A stretch of DNA of 64,000 bases, from the NCBI RefSeq assembly GCF_026625745.1, contig NZ_CP113061.1, positions 2,567,501-2,631,500 of the forward strand, read 5' to 3'. The DNA is from Asticcacaulis sp. SL142 (lineage in GTDB: Bacteria; Pseudomonadota; Alphaproteobacteria; Caulobacterales; Caulobacteraceae). The position numbers were made by a program, and so were the translations under genes. Position 1 is the first letter of the stretch, and every line of letters begins with the position of its first letter. Positions 17,510 through 27,700 of this stretch are shown one piece after another. Below the pieces are notes generated by a model. That model searched no databases. It saw only the letters and a program-made list of their open reading frames with translations, and had not been told where the DNA came from.

Positions 17510-18652
17510 ATGAAACGCTCAAACTGGATGATGGGCATTGCCCTAAGTGTGATGGCGGTGACGGCGGCGTGTAATAAACCCGCGACCTCACAAAATGCGG
17601 CACCTGCTGCGGCGGTCACTGAATCCTTTGAGGTCGTAACCTTCGCCGAAGGGCTGGAGCAGCCGTGGGGCATGGCCTTCCTGCCGGATGGGCGTCTGCT
17701 GGTGACCGAGAAAGCCGGGCGGCTACAGGTCATTTCCAAGGACGGCAAACCTAAGCTGGTCAGCGGTACGCCTGCGGTAGCTGACGCGGGACAGGGTGGG
17801 CTTTTGGGCGTGGCGGTCGATCCGGACTTTGCCAAAAACCAATATATCTATCTGTCGTTTTCCGAACCCGGTGAAGGGGGCGTTGCGGGCACGTCCGTGG
17901 CGCGCGCTAAATTTTCCGGGCAAGCCCTGACCGACCTCAAGGTCATCTGGCAGCAAATCCCAAAGGTCAAAAGCAACAATCACTGGGGGTCGCGCATTGT
18001 ATTTGCGCCCGATGGCAAGCTGTTTATCACGACCGGCGACCGGGCATCTTACCGAGAAAAGGCGCAGGATCTGACCTATACCTTCGGCAAGGTCATCCGC
18101 ATCAACAGCGACGGCACCATCCCGCAGGACAACCCGTTTGTGGGCCGCAGCGATGCCAAGCCGGAAATTTGGTCATACGGTCACCGCAATATGCAAGGGG
18201 CGGCGATCAATCCGGCGACGGGCGAGCTGTGGACCAATGAGCACGGCGCGCAGGGCGGCGATGAAATCAACGCGCCCGAAGCCGGTAAAAACTATGGCTG
18301 GCCGGTCATTACCTTGGGTGTCGATTACAGCGGTGCCAAGATCGGTGAAGGTAAGGCCAAGGACGGCATGGAACAGCCGCTGCATTACTGGAACCCGTCG
18401 ATCGCCCCATCGGGCATGTTGTTCTACACCGGCGACGCCTTCCCCTCATGGAAGGGCGATCTGTTTATCGGCGCACTGAAATTTCAGTATTTAAGCCATC
18501 TAAAGCTCGACGGCACTAAGGTCGTGTCGGAAACCAAGCTGCTGGAAGACAAAGCCGAGCGTATCCGCGACGTTATTCAGGGGCCGGATGGTCTGATCTA
18601 TGTCGCCTATGACAGTGTCGATGGCCGGATCGTGCGCTTACAGCCGAAGTAG
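17510..18652 (+). CDS. PQQ-dependent aldose sugar dehydrogenase, lipoprotein
   Basis: A 380-aa six-bladed propeller quinoprotein of the soluble glucose dehydrogenase / YliI family that oxidises sugar aldehyde groups in the periplasm. The signal is a lipobox, VTAAC, with the acylated Cys21. The family start QPWGMAFLPDGRLLVTEKAG is followed by NNHWGSRIVFAPDGKLFITT with the catalytic-type histidine, and IWSYGHRNMQGAA plus NEHGAQGGDEIN, the PQQ and calcium site. Gene context gives no PQQ biosynthesis genes. The TAG stop overlaps palindrome copy C. Confidence 0.92.
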   Translation: MKRSNWMMGIALSVMAVTAACNKPATSQNAAPAAAVTESFEVVTFAEGLEQPWGMAFLPDGRLLVTEKAGRLQVISKDGKPKLVSGTPAVADAGQGGLLGVAVDPDFAKNQYIYLSFSEPGEGGVAGTSVARAKFSGQALTDLKVIWQQIPKVKSNNHWGSRIVFAPDGKLFITTGDRASYREKAQDLTYTFGKVIRINSDGTIPQDNPFVGRSDAKPEIWSYGHRNMQGAAINPATGELWTNEHGAQGGDEINAPEAGKNYGWPVITLGVDYSGAKIGEGKAKDGMEQPLHYWNPSIAPSGMLFYTGDAFPSWKGDLFIGALKFQYLSHLKLDGTKVVSETKLLEDKAERIRDVIQGPDGLIYVAYDSVDGRIVRLQPK

Positions 18653-18670
18653 TGGGGTCACAGACCCCAC
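18652..18670. repeat. Dispersed palindrome family 1, copy C
   Basis: GTGGGGTC (18652-18659), ACA, GACCCCAC (18663-18670), followed by GCCCC. The first G is the last base of the TAG stop of the preceding dehydrogenase gene. Confidence 0.85.
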
Positions 18671-18754
18671 GCCCCGTTATTAAACCAATGCGGCGCTACT
18701 CACGATTTACCTATATGGTTTTGAGGGACACGGGGACCAATCATAAAAATGTGC

Positions 18755-18949
18755 CTATGCTTTCCTGTTTTTCAAATTCCAAATACCATGTATGATGCCT
18801 ATCAACGCCGCTAATGGATACAAAAAGGGCAGATGAAAAGACCATTGCTGCTCAAAGATTGAAGCAACGGCATCGCCAATCAGAGGGAGAAGCATCAGCC
18901 GAAAAGGCTGGCTTGCGGCCTCAATTTTTGGATTATTAAACCAAGCCAT
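18755..18949 (-). CDS. Small membrane protein, function unknown
   Basis: This 64-aa protein has one or two hydrophobic segments (RLMLLPLIGDAVASIF and PFLYPLAALIGIIHGIW). The start is supported by AGGGGTGA 4-5 nt before the ATG. It is more AT-rich than neighbouring genes and lies about 85 bp from palindrome copy C. No family was recognised. Confidence 0.55.
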   Translation of the reverse strand: MAWFNNPKIEAASQPFRLMLLPLIGDAVASIFEQQWSFHLPFLYPLAALIGIIHGIWNLKNRKA

Positions 18950-19031
18950 TTCTCACCCCTAAATTAATCATCACTGCCAATGGGTCAGTTTGGAGGTACC
19001 TTCAAGGGCAGGGATCGTAAAGCGTACGCTT

Positions 19032-19841
19032 CTACTGTACCGTGGTGACTTCCGGGGCGCCGGGACCATAGTCGCCGGTAGCTTGGGGCTCGGCTGAGGC
19101 GCTGTAGGCTTCGGGCGCGATGATGACCGCCTCGGCTGCCTCAGATGATGCGGGTGCGGGGGACACGGTCTCACCTAAGCTGCCCGCCGGAGCTTTTTCA
19201 GGTGCACCCAAATCCTCGCGCACGAAATGATACATCTTTTCGTCCGAGCAGGCGCAGACCTTAAGCTTATTGTCCTTATCGCGCCACATAACGATCGGAT
19301 AGCGCACTTCGACGCCATTGGCCCGCAACAGAGGCTCAAGCTGATCCTTGAAATCGCGGCTGGCCTGCACGACCGCAGAGCGCGCCAAGTCACCATCAGC
19401 GGGACGGATGCCGGGCGCGGCCCAGGCCTTAACCGGCGTGGTGCGCCAGGCTTCATACAGCGACCAGTTACGGTTCAGCCATAGCTCCGCAATGGTCGAG
19501 CGCTCAGCCGGTGTTGATTTTTGCAGACCCTCGACATCAGCCGGGGCAAAGGCGATCACACGGCGGTCGACACCAATGGCCGCGAATTTCGGAAACTCCT
19601 GATCCTCATAGGTGCTGCATTCCTTGCAGTCGCGGAAGGTGATCACATAAAGCGGCGGGCCTTCGGTGCCGGAGGCGACATAGCCTGCCGAATCCAGCAG
19701 CTTTTGGATGGCGGCCTGTTCTTTTTCGACCGTGATGGGCTTATAGCGCTCAAAATAGTTCCAGTAGGCCCACCAGCCGACCCCTACGACCGTCGATACG
19801 ATCAGAAGCGTTAAAGCCGCCCACAGAAAAAACTTACGCAT
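19032..19841 (-). CDS. Membrane-anchored thioredoxin-like CxxC protein
   Basis: A 269-aa protein with an N-terminal membrane anchor (about residues 5-26) and a periplasmic part. A beta strand LYVITFRD runs into a CKEC motif (Cys72, Cys75), the position of the redox pair in thioredoxin/DsbC-like folds. A second pair, CAC, occurs near residue 200. The tail after about 215 is Ala/Pro/Glu-rich and probably disordered. Compared with DsbG/DsbC the active-site dipeptide is unusual. A thiol-disulfide role in the envelope is likely but inferred. The 44-aa gene at 19917 lies upstream on the same strand. Confidence 0.7.
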   Translation of the reverse strand: MRKFFLWAALTLLIVSTVVGVGWWAYWNYFERYKPITVEKEQAAIQKLLDSAGYVASGTEGPPLYVITFRDCKECSTYEDQEFPKFAAIGVDRRVIAFAPADVEGLQKSTPAERSTIAELWLNRNWSLYEAWRTTPVKAWAAPGIRPADGDLARSAVVQASRDFKDQLEPLLRANGVEVRYPIVMWRDKDNKLKVCACSDEKMYHFVREDLGAPEKAPAGSLGETVSPAPASSEAAEAVIIAPEAYSASAEPQATGDYGPGAPEVTTVQ

Positions 19842-19916
19842 GAAAACCCCCGAAACCCCTGCTGCGACGCAGCCATATTAACCATGATACACTGTTATCA
19901 CGGCGTTTGTTAAGGG

Positions 19917-20051
19917 TCAGGACAGATTATATAAACCGATCAGGGCAAATACCACACACACCACCATGATGGCCCACAGGGTCAGGTAAGGTTTCAACGC
20001 CTTGGGATGGCGCTTATCCTCATTAAGTTTGGCCTCATTTGGCTTGGTCAT
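19917..20051 (-). CDS. 44-aa single-span membrane protein coupled to mmsA
   Basis: The sequence begins MTKPNEAKLNEDKRHPKALK, then one hydrophobic helix (PYLTLWAIMVVCVVFALIG) and ends YNLS. Its ATG lies only 2 bp past the mmsA stop, with GGGG just upstream overlapping the mmsA end, so it is probably translated by coupling to mmsA. No family was recognised. The charged N-terminus followed by one helix predicts a small inner-membrane protein. Confidence 0.65.
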   Translation of the reverse strand: MTKPNEAKLNEDKRHPKALKPYLTLWAIMVVCVVFALIGLYNLS

Positions 20052-20053
20052 AC

Positions 20054-21556
20054 TTACCCCATTTGCGGCATGATGTAGGAGGTTTCGCCGTCCCCTGCCT
20101 GATGTTGCGGCCAGCGGGCGGTGACGGTTTTAACCTGGGTGTAAAACCTGACGCCCTCCATACCATGTTGATTCATATCGCCAAAGGCCGAACGCTTCCA
20201 GCCGCCAAAGGAATGATAGGCAACCGGCACGGGAATGGGCACATTGATGCCGACCATACCGACCTGAACCGACAGGGCAAAATCACGCGCGGCCCGGCCT
20301 TCGCGGGTGAAGATAGCGACGCCATTGCCATAAGGGTGGTCGGACGCCAGCGTAACGGCTTCCTCCAGACTCTCAGCACGCACAATTTGCAGGACGGGGC
20401 CGAAGATTTCCTCCTGATAAGTTTTCATGTGCGGCTTAACATGATCAAACAGCACCGGCCCAATGAAGAAGCCGTTTTCATAGCCCGCGACGGTGATATG
20501 GCGATTATCGACCACGATTTCCGCGCCTTCACGCACCCCCAGATCGACATAGTCCGAGACGCGCTGTTTGTGCGCTGCCGACACCACCGGGCCATAGTGG
20601 GCGGATGGGTCAGTGCTTGCGCCCACCTTAAGGGTCTTGATCTCGGCGATCAGCTTTTCGCGCAAACGCTCGGCGGTCTTGTCACCGACGGCTACCACAA
20701 CCGGCAGGGCCATGCAGCGTTCTCCGGCTGAGCCATAGGCGGCACCCATAATGTCTTTAACCGCCTGATCAAGGTCAGCATCGGGCATGATGATGCCGTG
20801 GTTTTTGGCCCCGCCCATGGCCTGCACCCGCTTACCTGTGTCGGCGCACATCCTATAGACGCTGTGGGCGATGTCGGATGAGCCGACAAAGCTGACCGCG
20901 CGAATGGCCGGATGGGCGCAGATGGCCTCGACCATGTCCTTGTCACCGTGGACGACATTGAGCACGCCTTTGGGTGCCCCCGCCTCCAACAGCAGTTCTG
21001 CCAGACGGTTGGGCGCGGACGGGTCTTTTTCCGATGGCTTAAGGATAAAGCAGTTGCCGGTGGCAATCGCCGGCCCAAACATCCACATCGGGATCATGGC
21101 CGGGAAGTTGAACGGGGTAATACCAGCCACCACGCCTAGCGGCTGACGAATCGACCAGACGTCGATATCGGGCCCCGCCCCATAGGTGAACTCACCCTTG
21201 AGCGCATGTGGGATGCCGCAACAAAATTCAATGACCTCAAGCCCGCGCTGAATGTCGCCCTTGGCGTCGCTGATGACCTTACCGTGTTCATGGGCAATCA
21301 GTTCGGCCAGTTCATCCATGTGGGCCTCTAACAGGGCCTTGAAATTGAACATGACCCGTGCGCGCCGCTGAGGGTTCAGCCGCGACCAGTCCTTAAAGGC
21401 TGCCTGAGACGATGCCACCGCGGCCTCCAGGTCAGCGGCATCACCAAGCTGAACCTGCGCGTTTTGCGTGCCCAAAGACGGGTTAAACACCGGCCCCATG
21501 CGCTGATCGGGACAGAGGCGATACGCGCCGTCGATAAAGTGGGCAATGGTTTTCAT
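20054..21556 (-). CDS. mmsA: CoA-acylating methylmalonate-semialdehyde dehydrogenase
   Basis: The enzyme oxidises methylmalonate semialdehyde (and malonate semialdehyde) to propionyl-CoA or acetyl-CoA in valine and myo-inositol breakdown. It is 500 aa from MKTIAHFIDG; GGAGG lies just upstream of the ATG at 21556. The NAD site appears as GVVAGITPFNFPAMIPMWMF and ILKPSEKDPS. The catalytic Cys281 is in SAGERCMALPVV, and QAMGGAKNHGIIMPDAD is a family mark. Most ALDHs have a glutamate general base that this CoA-dependent branch lacks. Other mms/bkd genes are not nearby. Confidence 0.94.
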   Translation of the reverse strand: MKTIAHFIDGAYRLCPDQRMGPVFNPSLGTQNAQVQLGDAADLEAAVASSQAAFKDWSRLNPQRRARVMFNFKALLEAHMDELAELIAHEHGKVISDAKGDIQRGLEVIEFCCGIPHALKGEFTYGAGPDIDVWSIRQPLGVVAGITPFNFPAMIPMWMFGPAIATGNCFILKPSEKDPSAPNRLAELLLEAGAPKGVLNVVHGDKDMVEAICAHPAIRAVSFVGSSDIAHSVYRMCADTGKRVQAMGGAKNHGIIMPDADLDQAVKDIMGAAYGSAGERCMALPVVVAVGDKTAERLREKLIAEIKTLKVGASTDPSAHYGPVVSAAHKQRVSDYVDLGVREGAEIVVDNRHITVAGYENGFFIGPVLFDHVKPHMKTYQEEIFGPVLQIVRAESLEEAVTLASDHPYGNGVAIFTREGRAARDFALSVQVGMVGINVPIPVPVAYHSFGGWKRSAFGDMNQHGMEGVRFYTQVKTVTARWPQHQAGDGETSYIMPQMG

Positions 21557-21640
21557 GACGGCCTCCTGTGCATTGTGATCACAGTCTATACCCAAAGATT
21601 TGACCTTGCCAAGCAGGTGCATTTGGGCAACATCTGCCCC

Positions 21641-22528
21641 ATGCACGACCTTACTGTTGATAGCCTATCCGTGGCCAAAACCGCTAACCCGTCCGGCCTG
21701 CATATTGTTGATGTGCTGATCCATGAGCGGGCGCCGCGTTTGGTCGCATCGCCCCTGTGGCCGGTGGTGCGACCCGCTCTTTACAACATTCTGGGTTACG
21801 GCGCAGCGGTGCGCATGGCCGATGCGATAGCGCCTCTGTCCGGTCAGGCCGCCCTAGATCATGTATCAAATCTGCTGTCGCTTAAAGTCGTGATGCAAAA
21901 CCTTGAGCGCGTGCCGGCTTCCGGCCGGTGTATAGTGGTGTGCAATCACCCGACCGGTATAGCGGACGGCGTGGTGGTCTATGATGCCCTGAAAACGCGC
22001 CGCGACGACCTGATCTTTTTTGCCAATGCTGATGCTTTGCGCGTCAGCCCGCGCCTTGGTGAGGTTCTGATCCCGGTCGAGTGGGTTGAGGCCAAGCGCA
22101 CCCGTGAAAAGACCCGCGCCACCCTGATGGCGGCTAAGGCGGCCTTTGAGGCAGAGCGGTGCGTGGTGCTGTTTCCGGCGGGTCGGCTGGCGCGAAAGCG
22201 GGGCGGTGTGTTGCGCGATCCGGACTGGGCGACCACGGCGGTGTCGCTGGTACAGAAATATCAGGCCCCTATGGTGCCGGTGCATGTGGCTGGCCCCAAT
22301 TCCGTGTGGTTCCATAGTTTTGATAAGATTTCCAAAGAGTTGCGCGATGTGACCCTTTTTTTGGAGCTGCTCAATAAGGCCGGTAAGCGCTTTGACCTGA
22401 CGGTCGGGCCGGTGATTACACCTGACGAACTCACCGGAGAGGTATCGGTGGTATGTGCGGCGGTGAAGGATTATGTGGAAACGCAGCTTTGTCATGGTGA
22501 CGCTGCCTTTACGGAGGTTGGGCCATGA
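21641..22528 (+). CDS. Lysophospholipid-type acyltransferase (PlsC-like, hemolysin branch)
   Basis: Predicted 295 aa starting MHDLTVDSLS. The acyltransferase motif is NHPTGIADG (His103, Asp109), an H-x5-D spacing seen in the 'putative hemolysin'/ornithine-lipid branch rather than the classical H-x4-D. Further family blocks are VLIPVEWVEA, CVVLFPAGRLARK and APMVPVHVAGPNS. It probably acylates a lipid or ornithine-lipid precursor at the inner membrane; the substrate is not fixed by sequence. It overlaps tsaE by 4 bp and starts the long overlapping operon to trxA. Confidence 0.88.
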   Translation: MHDLTVDSLSVAKTANPSGLHIVDVLIHERAPRLVASPLWPVVRPALYNILGYGAAVRMADAIAPLSGQAALDHVSNLLSLKVVMQNLERVPASGRCIVVCNHPTGIADGVVVYDALKTRRDDLIFFANADALRVSPRLGEVLIPVEWVEAKRTREKTRATLMAAKAAFEAERCVVLFPAGRLARKRGGVLRDPDWATTAVSLVQKYQAPMVPVHVAGPNSVWFHSFDKISKELRDVTLFLELLNKAGKRFDLTVGPVITPDELTGEVSVVCAAVKDYVETQLCHGDAAFTEVGP

Positions 22529-22974
22529 TGCCGGAAACGGTATGGCTAAAGGATGCGGCAGCGACTGAAAGCTTAGGCGCGCGGGTCGGCCAAACCCTGA
22601 AAACGGGCGATATTATCTACCTGACCGGTGATCTGGGGGCCGGGAAATCCTGCCTGGCGCGTGGATTGATCCGTACACGGACAAGTTCTGATCAGGATGT
22701 GCCCTCGCCGACCTTTACCCTCGTGCAGACCTATGAGGCTGAGGGCGTAGATATCGCCCATTTTGATCTTTACCGCCTGACTGATCCCGAAGAGGTTCAT
22801 GAGATCGGCCTGTTTGAACTGGCGGAGGATCATGCCTGCCTGATTGAGTGGCCGCAGCGACTGGGCCATCTGAGCTTTGAAGATTATCTGGAAATCCGCC
22901 TCGAAGCGGGTCAGGATGAGCACGGACATCAGGGACGTATCGCCACCCTGACCCCGCATGGCCACTATAGATAA
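22525..22974 (+). CDS. tsaE: tRNA N6-threonylcarbamoyladenosine biosynthesis ATPase
   Basis: TsaE works with TsaB and TsaD to make t6A37 in ANN-decoding tRNAs. The 149-aa protein has Walker A GDLGAGKS (35-42), the conserved SPTFTLVQTYE block, IAHFDLYRL (Walker B-like region) and CLIEWPQRLG. The ATG overlaps the acyltransferase stop (ATGATG); the second ATG at 22528 is an alternative start. In alphaproteobacteria tsaE commonly precedes amgK and murU, as here. Confidence 0.94.
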   Translation: MMPETVWLKDAAATESLGARVGQTLKTGDIIYLTGDLGAGKSCLARGLIRTRTSSDQDVPSPTFTLVQTYEAEGVDIAHFDLYRLTDPEEVHEIGLFELAEDHACLIEWPQRLGHLSFEDYLEIRLEAGQDEHGHQGRIATLTPHGHYR

Positions 22975-22981
22975 GAGACCG

Positions 22982-24061
22982 ATGAGCCCTGACCGAGAGA
23001 CGCAAAAAACCGCTTTTCTTAAGGCGCACGGCCTTGAGGGCATGGCGCGCCAGCCCTTACCGGGGGATGCGTCGACGCGCCGTTATGAGCGGTTGAGCGA
23101 GGGTGGCCGTAGTCTGATGCTAATGGATCAGGCACCGTCGCCGGAGTTGATCCCGTGTCCGCCACTGGCTGATTATGCTGAGCGCAAACGGTTAGGCTAT
23201 TTCGCCATGACGCGGTTGTCAGCGGGCCGGATCGAGGCGTTTGCGGCCTGCGCTGACTATTTACGCAGCCAAAGCCTGTCGGCGCCGGAAATTGTGGCCT
23301 TTGATGCGCAGGCCGGATTTCTAGTGTCCGAAGATCTGGGCGACGGCCTGTTTGCCCGGCTGATCGAGCAGGGCGAGGACGAAATGAGCCTCTATCTGTC
23401 AGCGGTTGAGGCGCTGGCGGTGCTGCACCAAGCCCCGCCGCCTGAGACCCTGCCGGGTGGGTGGCCACTGTTGGTTTATGATGATCTGGCGCTGAAAACC
23501 GGAGCCGATCTGTTTGTCGAATGGTATCCAAAATATGATCCGTCTCATAGCTTAAGTGATCAGGCGCGGGCCGATTGGGAGGCGGTCTGGGCACCGATCC
23601 GGGCGCGGGCTGAGGCGGGGGCGTCGGTCTTTATTCACCGCGATTTCCATGCCGAAAACCTGCTGTGGCTGCCGGATCGTGACGGCTATCGCCGCGTTGG
23701 CCTGATTGATTTTCAGGACGCCCTGAAAGGTCACCCAAGCTGGGATCTGCATTCATTGTTGCAGGATGCGCGGCGGGATGTATCACCGGAAATTGAGGCG
23801 GCGGCCTTAGAGCATTATTTCAGATTACGACCCGGCATTGATCGGGATGTGTTTATGGAGATGTATCAGGCGCTGGCGACGCTCAATGAAGCGCGCATTT
23901 TGGGCGTGTTTGCCCGCCTGATCATTCATTTCAAAAAGCCGCGTTACGAAGCTTTTATGCCGCGTATGTGGGGTCACATGTCGCGTAATCTTAAGGCTGC
24001 GCATTTGAAACCCGTGCGCAACTGGTTTGAGACTTACGGTTTCGGAGACATGCTGTCATGA
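22982..24061 (+). CDS. amgK: N-acetylmuramate/N-acetylglucosamine anomeric kinase
   Basis: AmgK phosphorylates MurNAc at the anomeric carbon in the cell-wall recycling route that bypasses de novo UDP-MurNAc synthesis. The 359-aa APH-fold kinase has the ATP site start PLPGDASTRRYERL, the catalytic loop FIHRDFHAENLLWL (Asp221), and the metal-binding DFQDA (Asp243) followed by GHPSWDLHSLLQDAR. The start at 22982 lies 7 bp after tsaE; an in-frame ATG at 22958 would overlap tsaE. It overlaps murU by 4 bp, the pair seen in Pseudomonas and Caulobacter. Confidence 0.9.
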   Translation: MSPDRETQKTAFLKAHGLEGMARQPLPGDASTRRYERLSEGGRSLMLMDQAPSPELIPCPPLADYAERKRLGYFAMTRLSAGRIEAFAACADYLRSQSLSAPEIVAFDAQAGFLVSEDLGDGLFARLIEQGEDEMSLYLSAVEALAVLHQAPPPETLPGGWPLLVYDDLALKTGADLFVEWYPKYDPSHSLSDQARADWEAVWAPIRARAEAGASVFIHRDFHAENLLWLPDRDGYRRVGLIDFQDALKGHPSWDLHSLLQDARRDVSPEIEAAALEHYFRLRPGIDRDVFMEMYQALATLNEARILGVFARLIIHFKKPRYEAFMPRMWGHMSRNLKAAHLKPVRNWFETYGFGDMLS

Positions 24062-24777
24062 ACGCACCGACAACGGCTTTGATCCTGGCGGCGGGCCTCG
24101 GTACCCGTATGCGGCCGCTGACCAATGACCGTTCCAAGGCTCTGGTGGAGGTCGGCGGTAAGGCCCTGATAGACCACATGATTGATCGGCTGATCGCGGC
24201 GGGGGTTACGCGCTGTGTGGTCAATGTCCACTATTTTGCCGACCGGCTGGAGGCGCATCTCAGGGTACGCTCCGATGTCGAGATCGTTATTTCTGATGAG
24301 CGCGAAAAGCTGCTGGAGACCGGCGGTGGCTTAAAAAAAGCCCGACCCCTGTTGGGGGATGATCCCATTTTTGTCGCCAATATCGACAGTGTGTGGATTG
24401 AGGATGATGACGGCGCGGCGATGGCCGATATGGTCGCGCGCTGGGACCCTGAGCGCATGGATGCGATCCTGATGCTGGCGCAAATGCAGTGTTCCAGTGG
24501 CTTTGACGGCGCAGGAGATTTTATATTGTCCGATGACGGACGAATTGCGTTCAGAGGCGACGCGCCATCGGCCCCCTATAACTATATGGGCGTGCATATC
24601 TCCAAGCCCGATATTGCCGACCATGTGGCCGATGATGCCTTTTCTCTGTCGCCGATATGGCGCGAAAAGGCTATGGCGGGGCGTTTGTTTGGCTGCGTCA
24701 TGCACGGCGACTGGATGCACGTCGGCGATCCGGTCGCGCGCGATGTCGCCGAAGCCAGACTGGCTAAGGTAGTTTAA
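24058..24777 (+). CDS. murU: N-acetylmuramate alpha-1-phosphate uridylyltransferase
   Basis: MurU converts MurNAc-alpha-1-P and UTP to UDP-MurNAc, the step after AmgK. The 239-aa sugar nucleotidyltransferase has ALILAAGLGTRMRPLT at the N-terminus (nucleotide loop), RSKALVEVGGKALIDH, VVNVHYFADRLE, LLETGGGLKKARPLL and FVANIDSVWIED (metal-binding aspartate). The family can be mistaken for mannose-1-phosphate guanylyltransferase; pairing with amgK favours MurU. Its stop shares a base with the addB start. Confidence 0.9.
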   Translation: MNAPTTALILAAGLGTRMRPLTNDRSKALVEVGGKALIDHMIDRLIAAGVTRCVVNVHYFADRLEAHLRVRSDVEIVISDEREKLLETGGGLKKARPLLGDDPIFVANIDSVWIEDDDGAAMADMVARWDPERMDAILMLAQMQCSSGFDGAGDFILSDDGRIAFRGDAPSAPYNYMGVHISKPDIADHVADDAFSLSPIWREKAMAGRLFGCVMHGDWMHVGDPVARDVAEARLAKVV

Positions 24778-27700
24778 TGAGCGGACTATTTTCGTCAGAG
24801 GGCCCTCGTTGGTACTCGATCCCGTCGGGGCGGTCGTTTCTGGATGATCTGGCGCGCGGGCTTTATGACCATCTGGGATCGCTGGGCTTAAGCGAAGCGC
24901 AAATCCTGACGCCGACGCGGCGTGGGGCGCGAGCCATGGCGCGGGCCTTTTCAGAACTGGCGCACGGCGGCGCGCTTTTGCTGCCGCAGGTTCGGGCAAT
25001 CGGTGATCTGGATGAGGGCGAGCCGCCGTTCGATCTTGAGTTTCTAGCGCTCGATCTGCCGCCGGCCTTAAGTTCAACCCGGCGGCGGTTTGAACTGGCG
25101 CGGCTGGTCATGGCCCACTATCGGCCCGATGGCTATGAGATGACGTCGAAGGTGGCGCTGGAATTGGCATCATCCCTCTGCGGGTTTTTTGACTCTCTGG
25201 CGCTGGAGGAGGTGGACGCCTCAGACCGGCTGGACGATCTGGTTCATCACGAAGCCGCGTCGCAATATGTGATTGATGAGTGGGCCAGGCACTGGCAGGT
25301 GTCGGCGAAATTCCTGTCGATCGTGGTGCATGAATGGCCGCGGCGGCTGAATGAATTGGGCCTGATGGACCCGTCCCAGCGGCGGGTGGCGCTGATCCGC
25401 AAGCTGGGTGAACAATGGACCCTGCGCCCACCGCAACATCCGCTGGTGCTGGCCGGATCGACCGGCACGGCGCCGTCCATGGCCGATCTGATGGGGCTGG
25501 TGGCGAACCTGCCGCAAGGGGCGGTGGTGCTGCCGGGGCTTGATTTATCACTGGATGATAAGGCGTGGCGTCAGGTTGAGGATTCCCACCCCCAGGGGGG
25601 GATGAAGCGGCTGCTGGAACGGCACGGCGTCGAGCGGGCAGGGGTAAAGACATGGCCGGCATCGGTTGAAACCGAACGCGGCCCACGGGCGCGACGCAGG
25701 CTGCTGAATGAGGCGCTCAGGCCGGCTCAGGCGACTGAGGACTGGCTGCAGCAGATTGCGATTATGAAATCTGAGGCTGACTCATCGGGATTTGATCCGT
25801 TCACAGAAGGTTTGCGGGGCTTAACTCTGATTGAGGCGCGTCAGGACGAAGATGCGGCGACGCAAATCGCGGTGTTGATGCGCGAAACGCTGGAGATACC
25901 GGATAAGATTGCCGCCCTGATCACGCCGGATATCGGTCTGGCGCGGCGGGTCAGTGCGCACCTGAGCCGTTGGGGGCTGGCCGCGGACTCGTCAGCCGGT
26001 GAGCCGTTGGCACATAGCCTGAGCGGGCGGTTTTTGCTGGATATTCTGGCGCTGTCGGTGGACCCGCTTGATCCGGTCCGGCTGTTGTCGGTGCTTAAAC
26101 ATCCATTCGGGCGGTATCACAATCAAGCCGATTTGATTGATCGGGTGGGTTTAAGAACCGTGCGTCCGCGTGACATGGCGGAGGTCACGGCACGGCTCGA
26201 TAAATATCCGGAAGCGCAGAGCGTTTGGTTGGATTTTTCAAGCCACATAAGCGTTTGGCACGATGGGTTTGATGGTCCGCGCGCCCTGAGTGAACTGGTG
26301 CGCACCTTTGTCGCGGCGGCGGAAACTCTGACGCGGGAAGACGGTCAAGCGCTATGGCAGGGGGCGGCGGGGGCGTCAGCCTCGGCGCTATTGTCCGGCC
26401 TGATCACCGAAGGGGAAGGTTTTAACGTCACCTCAGCCGATGATTTTGCCAGCATCATAGGCCACATGATCAAGACGGAGACCCTGCGCACCGGCGGCAA
26501 CACCCATCCGCGTCTGCTGATTTTGGGGGCGATCGAAGCGCGTCTGGTTAAGGCCGACCGGCTCATACTGGCGGGGCTTGAGGACGGGGTGTGGCCGCAG
26601 TCGCCGCCGCTTGACCCGTTTCTGTCCCGCCCAATGCGTAAAGCACTGGGGCTGCCGTCGCCGGAGCGTCGCACGGGACTGGCCGCCCATGATTTTGTCC
26701 AGGCGGCGTCTGCGGAAGATGTCTGGCTGATCACCCGTAAGCGCCGCGAAGGGGAGCCGCAGGTTATGTCGCGCTGGCTGTGGCGGCTGAAAACCCTGTG
26801 TCAGGGGGCGAAGGTTGAGATCACGGATGCCCCGCACATTGCCGACTGGGCCCATCAACTGTCCGAAGCGGTGGCAGATGCGCCGGATAGTCTAAAACCG
26901 GCGGCGCGGCCGGAGCCGCGTCCGCCCGCCGAAGTGCGGCCCACATCCATGAGTGTGACCGAAGTCGAAAAATTTGTGCGCGATCCCTATGCCATATACG
27001 CTGGGCGGATTTTGAATCTGAAACTGCGCGACCGTGCCAATGAGCCGTTTGAGCAAAGACGGCGCGGCAATGCCGTCCATGAGGCGGCGGAAAACTTTGT
27101 GCTGCAAGGACATCCGTTGGGTGAGGCGGGTGAGGCAGCGTTTATGGATCTGATGGAACAGGCCTTGCGCGCTGAGAATTTGACCGAAGCCGAGATTGCG
27201 CTGCAACGGCCATTGTTTGGTGACTGGGCGCGGCACTTTGTGAGTTTTGAAACTGAGCGCCGCGCCGGTAAACCGCGCTTCATTATCGAAAAAGAGGGCG
27301 CTTATAATTTTGAAACCGCGCGCGGTAAGTTCACCCTTAAGGCCCGCGCCGACCGGATCGAAGTGCGTGAGCACGGCATCGATATTCTCGATTTCAAGAC
27401 CGGTCAGCCGCCATCCGCGAAGGAGGCGGTGGCGGGCTTTTTCCCGCAATTGACCCTGACGGCGGCGATTGTGAAATATGGCACTTTTGACGGGACGGGC
27501 CATGATAAGCCCATTGGCGACCTGCTCTATGTGCGCCTGTCGCCGGACGGGGCCAAGCTGAAACCGGTGGCGGAAAAAGGCGTTAGCTCGGACGAACTGG
27601 CCAATCAGGCGCTAGATAAATTCAAGGCTCGCATCGACGCTTACGGCAAGACGTCACAGCCCTACCGGTCGTGGGTCGCGCCGAAATACCTTAAGAAAAA

